Assembly: GCA_029551925.1 (NCBI GenBank)
Contig: JAKPEO010000127.1
Location: 1 to 40,904 of the forward strand
Source of the DNA: a bacterium
GTDB taxonomy: Bacteria; JAGOBX01
Reading direction: 5' to 3'
DNA: 40,904 nt
The notes beneath the pieces are model-generated. The model saw nothing but the letters and a program-made list of their open reading frames with translations, made no database searches and was not told the DNA's origin. Each line of letters begins with the position of its first letter. Positions within the stretch are counted from its first letter, which is position 1. The translations under genes and the position numbers were made by a program. This document shows, in pieces, positions 15,357 through 23,544 of this stretch.

Positions 15357-18191
15357 TTAGAAATTATATTTTACTTCTACTCTATAATTATTCTCGATGT
15401 ATCTGCTAGTGGAATATGGTTTGTAATTTTCATCTGTATATTGATATTTTGCAAATACGGATAAATCAGCATTATGTTTGTATGATACAGAATATGAAAT
15501 TTTATCAACAAATTTATCTTGATTAGCCGAAGAAGCGGGATCGTTTCTGTCTGTATTTGAAAATTTTTTGATGCCGTATTCGTATTTTACACCATTAATG
15601 AAATTTTTGTATTTGTTGCTTAATTCGCAAGCCATAAGCATATCGCGATAAGAATACGGAGCCGCATTATAATAGTTTTTATGTTCTAATTGCCAAGATA
15701 ATTTTATCGGCACTTGCTTGATTAATGAATTGTCTAATGCCACAGCGAAAAAATTTTTCTTTTCGTCGTTTGGAGCATTAGTAGATTCGTCGTATTTATA
15801 GTCGCGATTAAAGTTTAATGTGAATTTTGTTGAAATCGGCTGAACATTGAAATTTAAAATATGGTCGTAAATTTTTTCGGTTTTATCAGAACAATTTAAC
15901 GCGCACCATTCCAAATCTAATTGATATGAAAATTCATAATTAACTTTTAGTGGTAGTAATGTCTTTGTCGTTATTTTAGCAGTTGAACCGGTTTTTGATG
16001 AAGTTGAGCCGTCTAAATTATTTTTCCAATATTCATATTTATAGTCCAGACCATTAATTCTAAAAAGTTTTTCTGATTTGCGAGAATGTCTTAAAGTATA
16101 TGTCCAAGTTCTTTTACCGCCGTCGCTGCCCTGATCTCCGCCTTCTAAATACCAATTGCCAGTGATAGTTTTGACTTTTATATTAGCGTCAATATCATTT
16201 TCTTTCAGCCATTTGTCAGCATAGTTGTAAAAGAAATTCGGCAGCATAAATTTCCAATCGCTTATATTCAATTTGTAATTCAAATCAGCTTGATATGATT
16301 TATCGCTTATTGAATTTTCGCTGTCATTAATATCATCGTCATAATAAGTCCAGCCGTGTTCGAATGATAATTTTAAATTTTTCAAAATTTGATAATTGCC
16401 GTCAAATCCGAACGCCGTATTTCGTTTTGCTTTAGTCGAAGTTGTATCTACTTCCGCTGAGTTATCATCCTCTTCAATATAAACAGAAGATAAACCCAAT
16501 TCTAATTTGTTTAATATGCTAGTCCTATAATTTAAGGCAAAAGCATATTGCAAATATTGGCCAGATTCATAATTATTTTCATTTTTTTCTTTTGGCTGAT
16601 TTTTATTTAATGCTTCTTTGGTTATGCCAGCGGCAAAAGTAATAATATTATTTTTGAAGATTTTTGATTCTTCTAATGAATTATAAAATTCTTTGCTCAT
16701 TGACCGCGATAACTTGTAAATATCCGCTTCTTGCTGAGATTGTTTTAAAATATTATCTAATAAAAATTCGCCGCCTATACCGAATTCTACAGACGGATGC
16801 TTTACTAACTCGCCAAAATTTTTAGTTGAAAATTTACCGATATTTAATCTGAAATTATTATGAGAAATACTTGCTTTAAATTCATCGAAGGTTACGCCAT
16901 CCCAACGATTGCGAAAATATTTTACGCTACTTTGCACAGTATAATCGCCGATTTTATTTTGATACGCTAAATTAAAATCAAAATTTGCGCCGGGTACTGG
17001 ATTTGTCTGCGCTGTTGATGATTTTTTGTCTTTTCTCTCGAATACAGTTGTAGAATTAAATTTTGATTTGCTATAACTTTTTGCCTGTATTTCGGCTTCG
17101 CGGCGCATTGTTTCTATTTCGCGTTTGCGCAATTCTTGCGCAGCTAATAAACTTGCAATTTTCGATATTTCGATTGGCAGCGCTTCGCGTTCATTTGTTT
17201 TTAGGATTATTTGCTGGCTAATATAACCCTTGACATTATTATCAATAAAATTAACTATATCTATCGGTTCTTTGGATTTTAGTTCTGGATTGAATCTAAT
17301 AAATTTATCATAAGGTTCTTGCGCTTTATCTTTTTTGTCTGATAGCATATAAGCGCAAGCAATCAAACCAGTTTTGTTTACTTCAAAAAATTCGTTTTTA
17401 TCGGTTTCTAATTTGTTTAAAATTGCTATTGCATCGCTATAATTTTTTAAATGTATAAGATTTATTGATTTTAAAATGTCCATTTCAATAGATGGCAAGT
17501 TCATTGTTTGATTAGCCAGCGTGTATTCTTTGTATTTCGATAAAATTATTGCTAATAAAATTTTTGTCTGTTCATCTGAAAAATCAATAGAAATAATTCT
17601 TTTTGCTTTTTCGATAAATTCGTTTTCTTTTGCTAATATGAAATCAGTGATTGCCGCAGCTTTTAAAATCGTGAGATTAAATGGATTTAACTGGAGTGCA
17701 TTATCAAAATTTAAACCAGCGCGCGCATAGTTTTTTTGTTTAAAATAACACAAACCAATATTGTATATTGTCGGATAATGTTTCGGATTTTTTTCTAAAT
17801 ATAATGAATAGTATTTTATTGCGTCTTCATATTTTTCTTTTTTAAAATGAAAATTGCCTGCATCAAAAAGCGAATGATTTTTTATTGTTTTTAATTTTGC
17901 GCCTAATCTTATTTTATCGAATACTAATGGATTGACTTTTGCTAATGATTGTTTTTCTTCGACTTGAATAATATTGAAATAACCAATCTTTTGTTCGTTT
18001 TCATAAACATAAACAATACTGCCGGAATATATCCCGTCTTTTGCGCCGATGTTTAAAATTAAATCATTTGTCTCTTCTAAGTATTTTATTACTTTTATTT
18101 CGGTGAGTTCATCTTGCTGTTGAGCATTAATATATGGCAAGAATATTAGTTGACCAACAAAAATTATTAAACAACAAAAAAATTTTTTCAT
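15357..18191 (-). CDS. TPR outer-membrane beta-barrel protein
   Basis: A 944-residue exported protein. A signal peptide ends near INAQ. Residues 30-100 form a small beta domain (LNIGAKDGIYSGSIVYVY) like those of some envelope and flagellar proteins. TPR repeats cover about 105-320 (FDAGNFHFKKEKYEDAIKYY, IGLCYFKQKNYARAGLNF). A short charged helix (RELRKREIETMRREAE) precedes about 550 residues of alternating amphipathic strands ending VEVKYNF, with the terminal Phe used by the BAM machinery to recognise outer-membrane barrels. It is the strongest sign here of a diderm cell. Cargo or substrate is unknown; TPR plus barrel recalls secretion or export porins for polysaccharide. It leads the envelope operon, with TAGGG 9 bases before the ATG and a good promoter. 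Confidence 0.8.
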   Translation of the reverse strand: MKKFFCCLIIFVGQLIFLPYINAQQQDELTEIKVIKYLEETNDLILNIGAKDGIYSGSIVYVYENEQKIGYFNIIQVEEKQSLAKVNPLVFDKIRLGAKLKTIKNHSLFDAGNFHFKKEKYEDAIKYYSLYLEKNPKHYPTIYNIGLCYFKQKNYARAGLNFDNALQLNPFNLTILKAAAITDFILAKENEFIEKAKRIISIDFSDEQTKILLAIILSKYKEYTLANQTMNLPSIEMDILKSINLIHLKNYSDAIAILNKLETDKNEFFEVNKTGLIACAYMLSDKKDKAQEPYDKFIRFNPELKSKEPIDIVNFIDNNVKGYISQQIILKTNEREALPIEISKIASLLAAQELRKREIETMRREAEIQAKSYSKSKFNSTTVFERKDKKSSTAQTNPVPGANFDFNLAYQNKIGDYTVQSSVKYFRNRWDGVTFDEFKASISHNNFRLNIGKFSTKNFGELVKHPSVEFGIGGEFLLDNILKQSQQEADIYKLSRSMSKEFYNSLEESKIFKNNIITFAAGITKEALNKNQPKEKNENNYESGQYLQYAFALNYRTSILNKLELGLSSVYIEEDDNSAEVDTTSTKAKRNTAFGFDGNYQILKNLKLSFEHGWTYYDDDINDSENSISDKSYQADLNYKLNISDWKFMLPNFFYNYADKWLKENDIDANIKVKTITGNWYLEGGDQGSDGGKRTWTYTLRHSRKSEKLFRINGLDYKYEYWKNNLDGSTSSKTGSTAKITTKTLLPLKVNYEFSYQLDLEWCALNCSDKTEKIYDHILNFNVQPISTKFTLNFNRDYKYDESTNAPNDEKKNFFAVALDNSLIKQVPIKLSWQLEHKNYYNAAPYSYRDMLMACELSNKYKNFINGVKYEYGIKKFSNTDRNDPASSANQDKFVDKISYSVSYKHNADLSVFAKYQYTDENYKPYSTSRYIENNYRVEVKYNF

Positions 18192-18228
18192 AAATGTTTC
18201 CCTACTTTTTTATTTTTAATATTCTTAA

Positions 18229-18257
18229 ATTATATTTTTTTTTACAAAAAAAGTCAA
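18229..18257 (-). promoter_or_regulatory. Sigma-70-type promoter of the envelope operon
   Basis: On the minus strand TTGACT (18252-18257) and TATAAT (18229-18234) are 17 bp apart. The -35 box starts directly after the TAA stop of the upstream ATP-grasp/FMN gene, so the operon has its own promoter. Confidence 0.75.
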
Positions 18258-20495
18258 TTATTTTTTTGAATAATATAAATTATTGTTTTTTATTGAATTT
18301 ATATTTTCACAGCCGGTTAATATCATTGTCTTTTCTAATTGCTTTTTCAAATTGTTTATATATAATTTTACACCTGCTTCGCCTCCGCCGATTGCATAAA
18401 ATATCAGCGGTCTGCCAATTAGTACTGCGCTTGCTCCGAGCGCTAATGCCTTGAATATATCTTCGCCGCTGCGAAATCCGCCGTCAATCAAAACAGGGAT
18501 TTTAGATGGCGTTACTGCTTCAATGATTTCTGGTAATACATCAATTGTTGCAGGAAGATTATCTATTGTTCTGCCGCCGTGATTTGATACAATTATAGCG
18601 GAAGCACCGGTTTCAACAGCAGCAAGCGCGTCTTCTTTTGACATAATGCCTTTTAAAATAAAGTTTAATTCTGATTTTTTGATAAGATATTTTAATTCTT
18701 CGATATTTCGGCTGCGCGTATTTTTTCCGCGTAGCAGCATTGTAGTAAACATCAAAGCGTCAATATCCATCCCAACAGTTTTTACGCCGTATTTTTTTGC
18801 AGCGTCAAATCGTTCTAATAATTCTCTATCATAATTTCGCGGTTTAAATATAGGTATTGCCCAACCGTTAAATTCGTTTATTGCTTGAAATATTATTTTG
18901 TATTTATTTGTTGAAGCGCCGTCTCCGACAAATGCTATTGTGCCGGATTTGCAAGCGCCGCCGATTACTATTCTTGCGTAATCTAATTCTGAAATGCAAC
19001 CTTTAAGATTTGTCTCCATACCAGTTACAGGAGCAATCATTATAGGCGAACTCAAAGTATAATCTAAAAATTTTATGCTTGTATTAATTTCATTTATTGA
19101 ATGTATAACTCGCTGTTTTATATTTATTTTTCGCAATGATTCATAATTATTTATAAATGTCTGACCAGTGCCGACCGAGCCGATCCCCGGCATCTGCCCA
19201 GCGCAAATTACGCCATTACAATTTTTACAAACTGCGCATATTCCATATAATTTTCTGCGCGCTGTGTGTTTAATTTGGTCATCTGTTATTTCCGGCAGCG
19301 GACCTACTGCAATATTGATATTTTTCAGCGCTTCTTTAACAGATGTTTCCGCTTCTTCTAATGTATTGCCAATTGCTATAATATTACCTGCTTTATCTAA
19401 ATTACAGCGCGGTTGTGATATTATGCTGCCTATTTCAACATTTAGAAAAATATTTTTTATATTATCGATATTTAGCGCTTTGTCTATGCCTTCGATTTTT
19501 AATACCATTCCGGGCGGGCACATTATCGCGCGTTCAATAGCGAAGCGTTTATAGTTAAATTTGCGGATATATGGTTTTATGCCTAATGCGATTTCAATAG
19601 CGTATTTGATAATATTTTCATCAGTAGAATAAGGAAAAGTATAAGCGGACATATAGCCGCCGGATAAACGTGCGGCAAGCTCGCCGATTTTTATGCCGTC
19701 AGGAGTAATTTTTATATCGCCTTTTACAGCGCCTGTGTTTATTCCCAAAGCATGCGCGCCTTTTAAAGTGACCGCTATTGCTTCGTCAATTATTTTTTTG
19801 TCAAGCTGCGATGGCATTGTATGACCAATTTCGATAAAATACGGTTCATTAGTAATAATTCTATCAGCTACGCCCCAAATTAGCGGCTTGTTGTCCCAGA
19901 CTAACATATCTATGCTTAATTCAGGACCGCTCATATATTGTTCAATAATTAATTCACCGCTCGGCGACGCTGATTTCGCTTCGCTAAAAGCTGTAAATAA
20001 TTCATTTTCGTTATTTATTTTTTTTACGCCGCGCGCGCCCATATTGTCAGATGGCTTTATTACTAATGGATAGCCGATTCTTCGCGCCCCGCGCACAGCT
20101 TCTTCAATTGTCCAAACACCTTGAAAATCTGGTGATGGCACTTTATGTTTTTTAAAAGTAGCGCGCATCTTGACTTTGTTGGTAGCCCGTTCGGCAACTT
20201 CAAATTTTAAGCCGGGCAATCCGAGCGCATTCGCTACTGCTGCAACTGTCATTGACGCGTCTGTTCCGACAGTAATTACTCCGTCTATCTTAAAATATTC
20301 AGAATATGATTTTGCTACGCGCACAGTGCCTTCTATATCTTTTGTGCTCATTACTATCGGAATGTCAGCGATTTGTAAACCAATAGCATTAGGATTGAAA
20401 TCTGTAACTATTGTGCGCAAACCCATTTCTTGCGCAATTTTTATCGCCGGCTCTTGCATTACACCAGCGCCGATTATCATTAATGTCTTTTTCAT
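18258..20495 (-). CDS. Fusion of ATP-grasp enzyme and FMN alpha-hydroxy-acid dehydrogenase
   Basis: A 745-residue cytoplasmic fusion. Residues 1 to about 400 form an ATP-grasp ligase of carbamoyl-phosphate-synthase/PurK-like build: a nucleotide-fold start (MIIGAGVMQEPAIKIA), VIKPSDNMGARGVKKI for the ATP lid, and GELAARLSGG (271-280) with metal and ATP ligands. Residues from about 416 form an FMN-dependent alpha-hydroxy-acid oxidase/dehydrogenase barrel: SPIMIAPVTGM, ILKGIMSKEDA, SNHGGR with catalytic His639, IDGGFRSGEDIFKALALGA and IGRPL. Between them lie Cys420, Cys423, Cys426 and Cys431 (C-x2-C-x2-C-x4-C), a pattern that could hold an iron-sulfur cluster or zinc. Both active sites look complete. 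The expected chemistry is ATP-driven amide or ester bond formation coupled to oxidation of a 2-hydroxy acid; substrates are unknown. Confidence 0.88.
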   Translation of the reverse strand: MKKTLMIIGAGVMQEPAIKIAQEMGLRTIVTDFNPNAIGLQIADIPIVMSTKDIEGTVRVAKSYSEYFKIDGVITVGTDASMTVAAVANALGLPGLKFEVAERATNKVKMRATFKKHKVPSPDFQGVWTIEEAVRGARRIGYPLVIKPSDNMGARGVKKINNENELFTAFSEAKSASPSGELIIEQYMSGPELSIDMLVWDNKPLIWGVADRIITNEPYFIEIGHTMPSQLDKKIIDEAIAVTLKGAHALGINTGAVKGDIKITPDGIKIGELAARLSGGYMSAYTFPYSTDENIIKYAIEIALGIKPYIRKFNYKRFAIERAIMCPPGMVLKIEGIDKALNIDNIKNIFLNVEIGSIISQPRCNLDKAGNIIAIGNTLEEAETSVKEALKNINIAVGPLPEITDDQIKHTARRKLYGICAVCKNCNGVICAGQMPGIGSVGTGQTFINNYESLRKINIKQRVIHSINEINTSIKFLDYTLSSPIMIAPVTGMETNLKGCISELDYARIVIGGACKSGTIAFVGDGASTNKYKIIFQAINEFNGWAIPIFKPRNYDRELLERFDAAKKYGVKTVGMDIDALMFTTMLLRGKNTRSRNIEELKYLIKKSELNFILKGIMSKEDALAAVETGASAIIVSNHGGRTIDNLPATIDVLPEIIEAVTPSKIPVLIDGGFRSGEDIFKALALGASAVLIGRPLIFYAIGGGEAGVKLYINNLKKQLEKTMILTGCENINSIKNNNLYYSKK

Positions 20496-20523
20496 ATCAA
20501 TATTCTACCTTCCAAAAAAACAC

Positions 20524-20551
20524 ATTTTACTTTTTTTATTTTTTTTTGCAA
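20524..20551 (-). promoter_or_regulatory. Probable promoter for the ATP-grasp/FMN fusion gene
   Basis: On the minus strand TTGCAA (20546-20551) and TAAAAT (20524-20529) are 16 bp apart, about 28 bp before the ATG, with AAGG between. The surroundings are very A/T-rich, so chance matches are possible. Confidence 0.5.
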
Positions 20552-20588
20552 GTTTTTTTATTTGATTAATATTTTTTCTTCGGGCTCT

Positions 20589-20633
20589 TGGCGTCTTTGC
20601 GGAAAAATATATATAATACCGCAATTGACGCCA
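20589..20633. repeat. Long intergenic inverted repeat
   Basis: TGGCGTC (20589-20595) pairs with GACGCCA (20627-20633) and TTGCGG (20597-20602) with CCGCAA (20619-20624), around a 16-base A/T loop that contains TATAAT. It is GC-rich in an AT-rich spacer. Neither side has a T run, so it is not an ordinary terminator. No second copy was seen in the window. Confidence 0.55.
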
Positions 20634-20868
20634 GCAAAAAATAAAAAATATTATGTTTTTGTAGTATTTTCTTTATTAGTATTTTTTTTAGTTTTACGTT
20701 TAAGAATATATCTTGTTTTATTTTTATATTTTATTTCATACAAAATTTTGTTGTTATTATTTTTTTTATTTATGCTATTTAGGTTTATTTTTTTTAATAC
20801 TAAAAAAACATTTTTATATTTTTAAGTTATTGAAAAATAAGTTGATATTTAAAATATCATTTTTTTTA

Positions 20869-20896
20869 TAAAGAAAAAACAAAATTTTGTCGATAA
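20869..20896 (+). promoter_or_regulatory. Sigma-28-type (flagellar) promoter for flagellin
   Basis: TAAA (20869-20872), then 16 bp, then GTCGATAA (20889-20896). The flagellar sigma factor consensus is TAAA-N15/16-GCCGATAA, so only one of the eight -10 bases differs. Transcription would start near 20903, giving a leader of about 210 bases before flagellin. Confidence 0.7.
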
Positions 20897-20912
20897 ATAA
20901 TGTAGATTATGA

Positions 20913-21100
20913 AATAGGTATTTGACCTATTAACAATATTTTTTATTATTGTTTGGCAGGTAAAAATAAAATTGGCTGGACTCATAAGAGAAGCCGCAAA
21001 AAATCAGGGATTGACTGAACTGATTTTAGCAAATGAAATAAAATCCTGCAAACAAAAAAAATTAGCGTATTGTAAAAATAGAGAGTAGTCGCTATTTTTA
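20913..21100 (+). promoter_or_regulatory. Structured leader of the flagellin mRNA
   Basis: Five pairings can be drawn: AATAGGT/ACCTATT (20913-20919 with 20925-20931); AACAATA/TATTGTT (20932-20938 with 20947-20953); AAAATCAG/CTGATTTT (21000-21007 with 21020-21027); TAAAAATAG/CTATTTTTA (21073-21081 with 21092-21100), ending 3 bases before the GGGGG ribosome-binding site; and a long-range match of GTTT-g-GCAGG (20951-20960) with CCTGCAAAC (21045-21053) that shares bases with the second. A GGGA lies in the loop of the third hairpin, like CsrA sites. Flagellin leaders are CsrA/FliW targets in Firmicutes, so post-transcriptional control is plausible but unproven. Confidence 0.5.
20972..21088 (+). 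CDS. Possible 38-residue leader ORF upstream of flagellin
   Basis: From a TTG at 20972 an open frame runs to TAG at 21086-21088. The peptide contains AGLIREAAKNQGLTEL and ILANEIKSCKQKK, a protein-like, amphipathic helical composition that contrasts with the low-complexity frames around it. GGCAGG about 12 bases upstream is a weak ribosome-binding site; the frame is open back to 20917 but has no ATG. The stop codon lies in the loop of the hairpin before the flagellin ribosome-binding site, so its translation could affect flagellin. It may be a leader peptide, a gene remnant or chance. Confidence 0.35.
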   Translation: MAGLIREAAKNQGLTELILANEIKSCKQKKLAYCKNRE

Positions 21101-21114
21101 ATAGGGGGTTTTTT

Positions 21115-23211
21115 ATGCAATTTTCTATCCGTAATAATGTTGGGTCTTTGTTTGCTCATCGACAATTAACAATTAATATGACTGGTATTACTAAAAGTCA
21201 GCAAAAATTAGCCAGTGGTTTGAAAATCAATAATGCCGCAGATGATGCTGCTGGGTTAGCAGTTAGTGAAAAATTACGCACACAAATTCAAGGGTTAGAC
21301 CAAGCGTCGAAAAATGCGCAAGATGCTATTTCGATGATACAAGTTGCAGAAGCAGGATTGGAAGAATTAACAACTATTCTTCAAAGAATGCGTGTTTTAG
21401 CGATACAATCAGCAAATGATACATTAACCAATGAAGACAGAAGGTTAATACAATTAGAAATTACGCAATTATTAAGTGAAGTAGATAGAATGCAAACAAC
21501 AGTGCAATTCAACACAAAGAAATTATTAACAGGCGAATATTCAGAAAAACGGAGTTGGAATGTTGTTGGTAATCCTATAAATTGCGTATCTAATGTGACC
21601 TCATATAAAATGGCAGGTCCAATATCTAATAGGTTAAATACACAGATTGGAAAATTAAATGATAATTCTATTGTTTTGTCTTCAACGCAAAACTGGAAGG
21701 AAGTAATGTATCGTGATGGAAAAAGCGAATTTACAGGCATAAATCAATACAGCGTTGACTATGAAAATGGTATAATACATTTTTCATCAGCGCCAACAAA
21801 TGTTCGAATAAATTACAATTATGGCGCTACAAATATTTCAGACGCAAGAATTGCAGTGCCAGTAAATTCCAAACCGATTGCTTCACAAATAGAGTTAAGT
21901 GAAAATTATACTGGTGTTTATAAATTAGGTGGCGCGATAATTAAACCTGGTAGTAATCCACCTGTATTAGCTGGTTATGGCGATATTAATATTGTTAATT
22001 TATTCGGTACCAGCGCAACTTCTTTAACTGCTGGTTTATCATTAGAAGAAGTAATTTTCAAAAATGGTGTAAGTGAATTTCAAAATAAAAATCAGTTTAG
22101 TATTGATTATGCAAAAGGTATAATTTATTTTGCAGATTATGAAGCAGCTGTGAATACAAGCGAGCCGTATAAAGACATTACAGGAGAAGTAATAAAATCA
22201 GTTGCTGAGAACTCTACGCCTGCGAAATTTTTCTTAAATCATAATTGGATTTCATCGAATGATAAATCATCTGTTGGCGAAAGCGGCGATACTTCGATAG
22301 TATTCAGCAATACAGCAGCGCCTGCTACCACCACCCGCACTATAAATGTTGATTCAAGCGGATTAACTAAATATTCATTAGGTTCAAGTTTAATAAGTAA
22401 TGGAGGCGGCGGAGTATTCGGAGTATTAGCTAAAAATGGCGATACTGGTGTAGTAACATTAGGTGGTGCATTAGTTGGCTGGACAGAAGTGGTATATAAT
22501 AATGGCGGTACTGAATTTAATGGCTTGACTGATACTTTTAGCGTAGATTATGAAACAGGCACAATACATTTTTCAAATCCAGCGCCAATTGGCGGAACAA
22601 TAACTTACGATATTTATACAAGCGCTGGCTTTAATAATGAAGTGACAGACCCAAGTTTGGTTCAGAATATGGGCGATTACTATGTAAATCATACAACTGG
22701 CGAAGTTACGCATTTAACATTAGATGGCGGAACAGTTGACTATACTTATCGCACAGGCGTAATGATAATGACAGAAATACAGGTTGGATTAATTGAATAT
22801 AATAATTTAGCATTTCAAATCGGAGCAAATGCATACCAGACATTAAATGCCAATATCGGTAAATTATCAACTCACGGCTTAAAAATTGATACATTAGCTG
22901 CAGGCTTAAGGGATTCGTTAGAAACGCGAGAAGGCGCAGAACGCGCAATAGAATTATTATCTAATGCAATTAATAAAGTGAGCGATACTCGTGCAAATTT
23001 AGGTGCTTACCAAAATCGTATAGAACATACTTATAATTTTATAGGTATATCTCGCGAACAGCAGCAGAATTCTGAAAGTCGTATTCGCGATGTAGATGTA
23101 GCATTAGAAATGACAGAATTCACTAAACAACAGATTTTAGCGCAAGTAAGTCAATCAATGTTAGCGCAAGCAAATATGATGTCGCAATTAGTATTGCAGA
23201 TGTTAAAATAA
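21115..23211 (+). CDS. fliC: Flagellin with beta-repeat variable region
   Basis: The filament protein of the flagellum, 698 residues, larger than most. Conserved N-terminal D0/D1 helices (1-140; LASGLKINNAADDAAGLAVSE at 32-52) and C-terminal helices (about 550-698; RANLGAYQNRIEHT, then DVDVALEMTEFTKQQIL) polymerise and are the export and TLR5-type regions. The 400-residue middle is surface exposed and holds three copies of a beta module: WKEVMYRDGKSEFTG...YSVDYENGIIHFS (about 194-225), LEEVIFKNGVSEFQN...FSIDYAKGIIYF (310-339) and WTEVVYNNGGTEFNG...FSVDYETGTIHFS (456-487), plus a partial one near 521-546. Promoter and folded leader are upstream; GGGGG lies 6 bases before the ATG. No second flagellar structural gene is in the window. 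Confidence 0.95.
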   Translation: MQFSIRNNVGSLFAHRQLTINMTGITKSQQKLASGLKINNAADDAAGLAVSEKLRTQIQGLDQASKNAQDAISMIQVAEAGLEELTTILQRMRVLAIQSANDTLTNEDRRLIQLEITQLLSEVDRMQTTVQFNTKKLLTGEYSEKRSWNVVGNPINCVSNVTSYKMAGPISNRLNTQIGKLNDNSIVLSSTQNWKEVMYRDGKSEFTGINQYSVDYENGIIHFSSAPTNVRINYNYGATNISDARIAVPVNSKPIASQIELSENYTGVYKLGGAIIKPGSNPPVLAGYGDINIVNLFGTSATSLTAGLSLEEVIFKNGVSEFQNKNQFSIDYAKGIIYFADYEAAVNTSEPYKDITGEVIKSVAENSTPAKFFLNHNWISSNDKSSVGESGDTSIVFSNTAAPATTTRTINVDSSGLTKYSLGSSLISNGGGGVFGVLAKNGDTGVVTLGGALVGWTEVVYNNGGTEFNGLTDTFSVDYETGTIHFSNPAPIGGTITYDIYTSAGFNNEVTDPSLVQNMGDYYVNHTTGEVTHLTLDGGTVDYTYRTGVMIMTEIQVGLIEYNNLAFQIGANAYQTLNANIGKLSTHGLKIDTLAAGLRDSLETREGAERAIELLSNAINKVSDTRANLGAYQNRIEHTYNFIGISREQQQNSESRIRDVDVALEMTEFTKQQILAQVSQSMLAQANMMSQLVLQMLK

Positions 23212-23233
23212 TTAAAAAAAATATAAAATAATT

Positions 23234-23503
23234 ATGTTGGACAATATATTTAAAATTATTGAAGATATTGAGATTACAGATAATAATCTGAATTTTAGAT
23301 ATAAATGCGATTTATCAAAATCACAAAGCGTTAAAATGACTAATATTTTATATACGAATCTTTTTGAATTTTGTCAAACAGATACTTTTAAAATAAATGC
23401 AGCGATTCGTCATTCACTGATTGAACAAATGCGATTGAATGCTCAAATTTTAGATAATATTTCTTCAATAGCAAATACAGGGACGATACCTATTTTAAAT
23501 TGA
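23234..23503 (+). CDS. Small unknown protein downstream of flagellin
   Basis: An 89-residue protein I do not recognise. It starts 22 bp after flagellin, with no ribosome-binding site in the gap, and is probably on the same mRNA. The sequence is acidic then helical (SLIEQMRLNAQILDNISSIA), with no membrane helix or signal. Small genes after flagellin often encode filament chaperones or FlaG-like proteins, and a chaperone role is possible, but no FliS or FlaG motif is visible. The last codons lie inside a strong hairpin. Confidence 0.6.
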   Translation: MLDNIFKIIEDIEITDNNLNFRYKCDLSKSQSVKMTNILYTNLFEFCQTDTFKINAAIRHSLIEQMRLNAQILDNISSIANTGTIPILN

Positions 23504-23516
23504 ATAGGCGTCGTCC
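23481..23516 (+). terminator. Hairpin at the end of the flagellin operon
   Basis: GGACGA (23481-23486) pairs with TCGTCC (23511-23516) and CCTATT (23489-23494) with AATAGG (23503-23508), with a 2x2 mismatch between them and an 8-base loop. It covers the stop codon of the 89-residue gene. No T run follows directly, so it may be an mRNA-stabilising hairpin rather than a Rho-independent terminator. Confidence 0.5.
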
Positions 23517-23544
23517 TACTGCTATCTTTATTTAAATCATATTT

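Larger units (their letters stand above)
20496..21114. other. 619-bp intergenic region between the fusion gene and flagellin
   Basis: Divergent control region. It holds the minus-strand promoter at 20524-20551, the inverted repeat at 20589-20633, a plus-strand sigma-28-type promoter at 20869-20896, and a leader of about 210 bases with several hairpins and a 38-codon ORF. Positions 20640-20860 are very T-rich, and I see no gene there. Confidence 0.6.

Noticed and set aside
20562-20825. Open frame of 87 codons on the plus strand before flagellin
   Set aside because: It starts with TTG, has no ribosome-binding site, and consists mostly of Phe, Leu and Ile runs from T-rich DNA; it also covers the inverted repeat.
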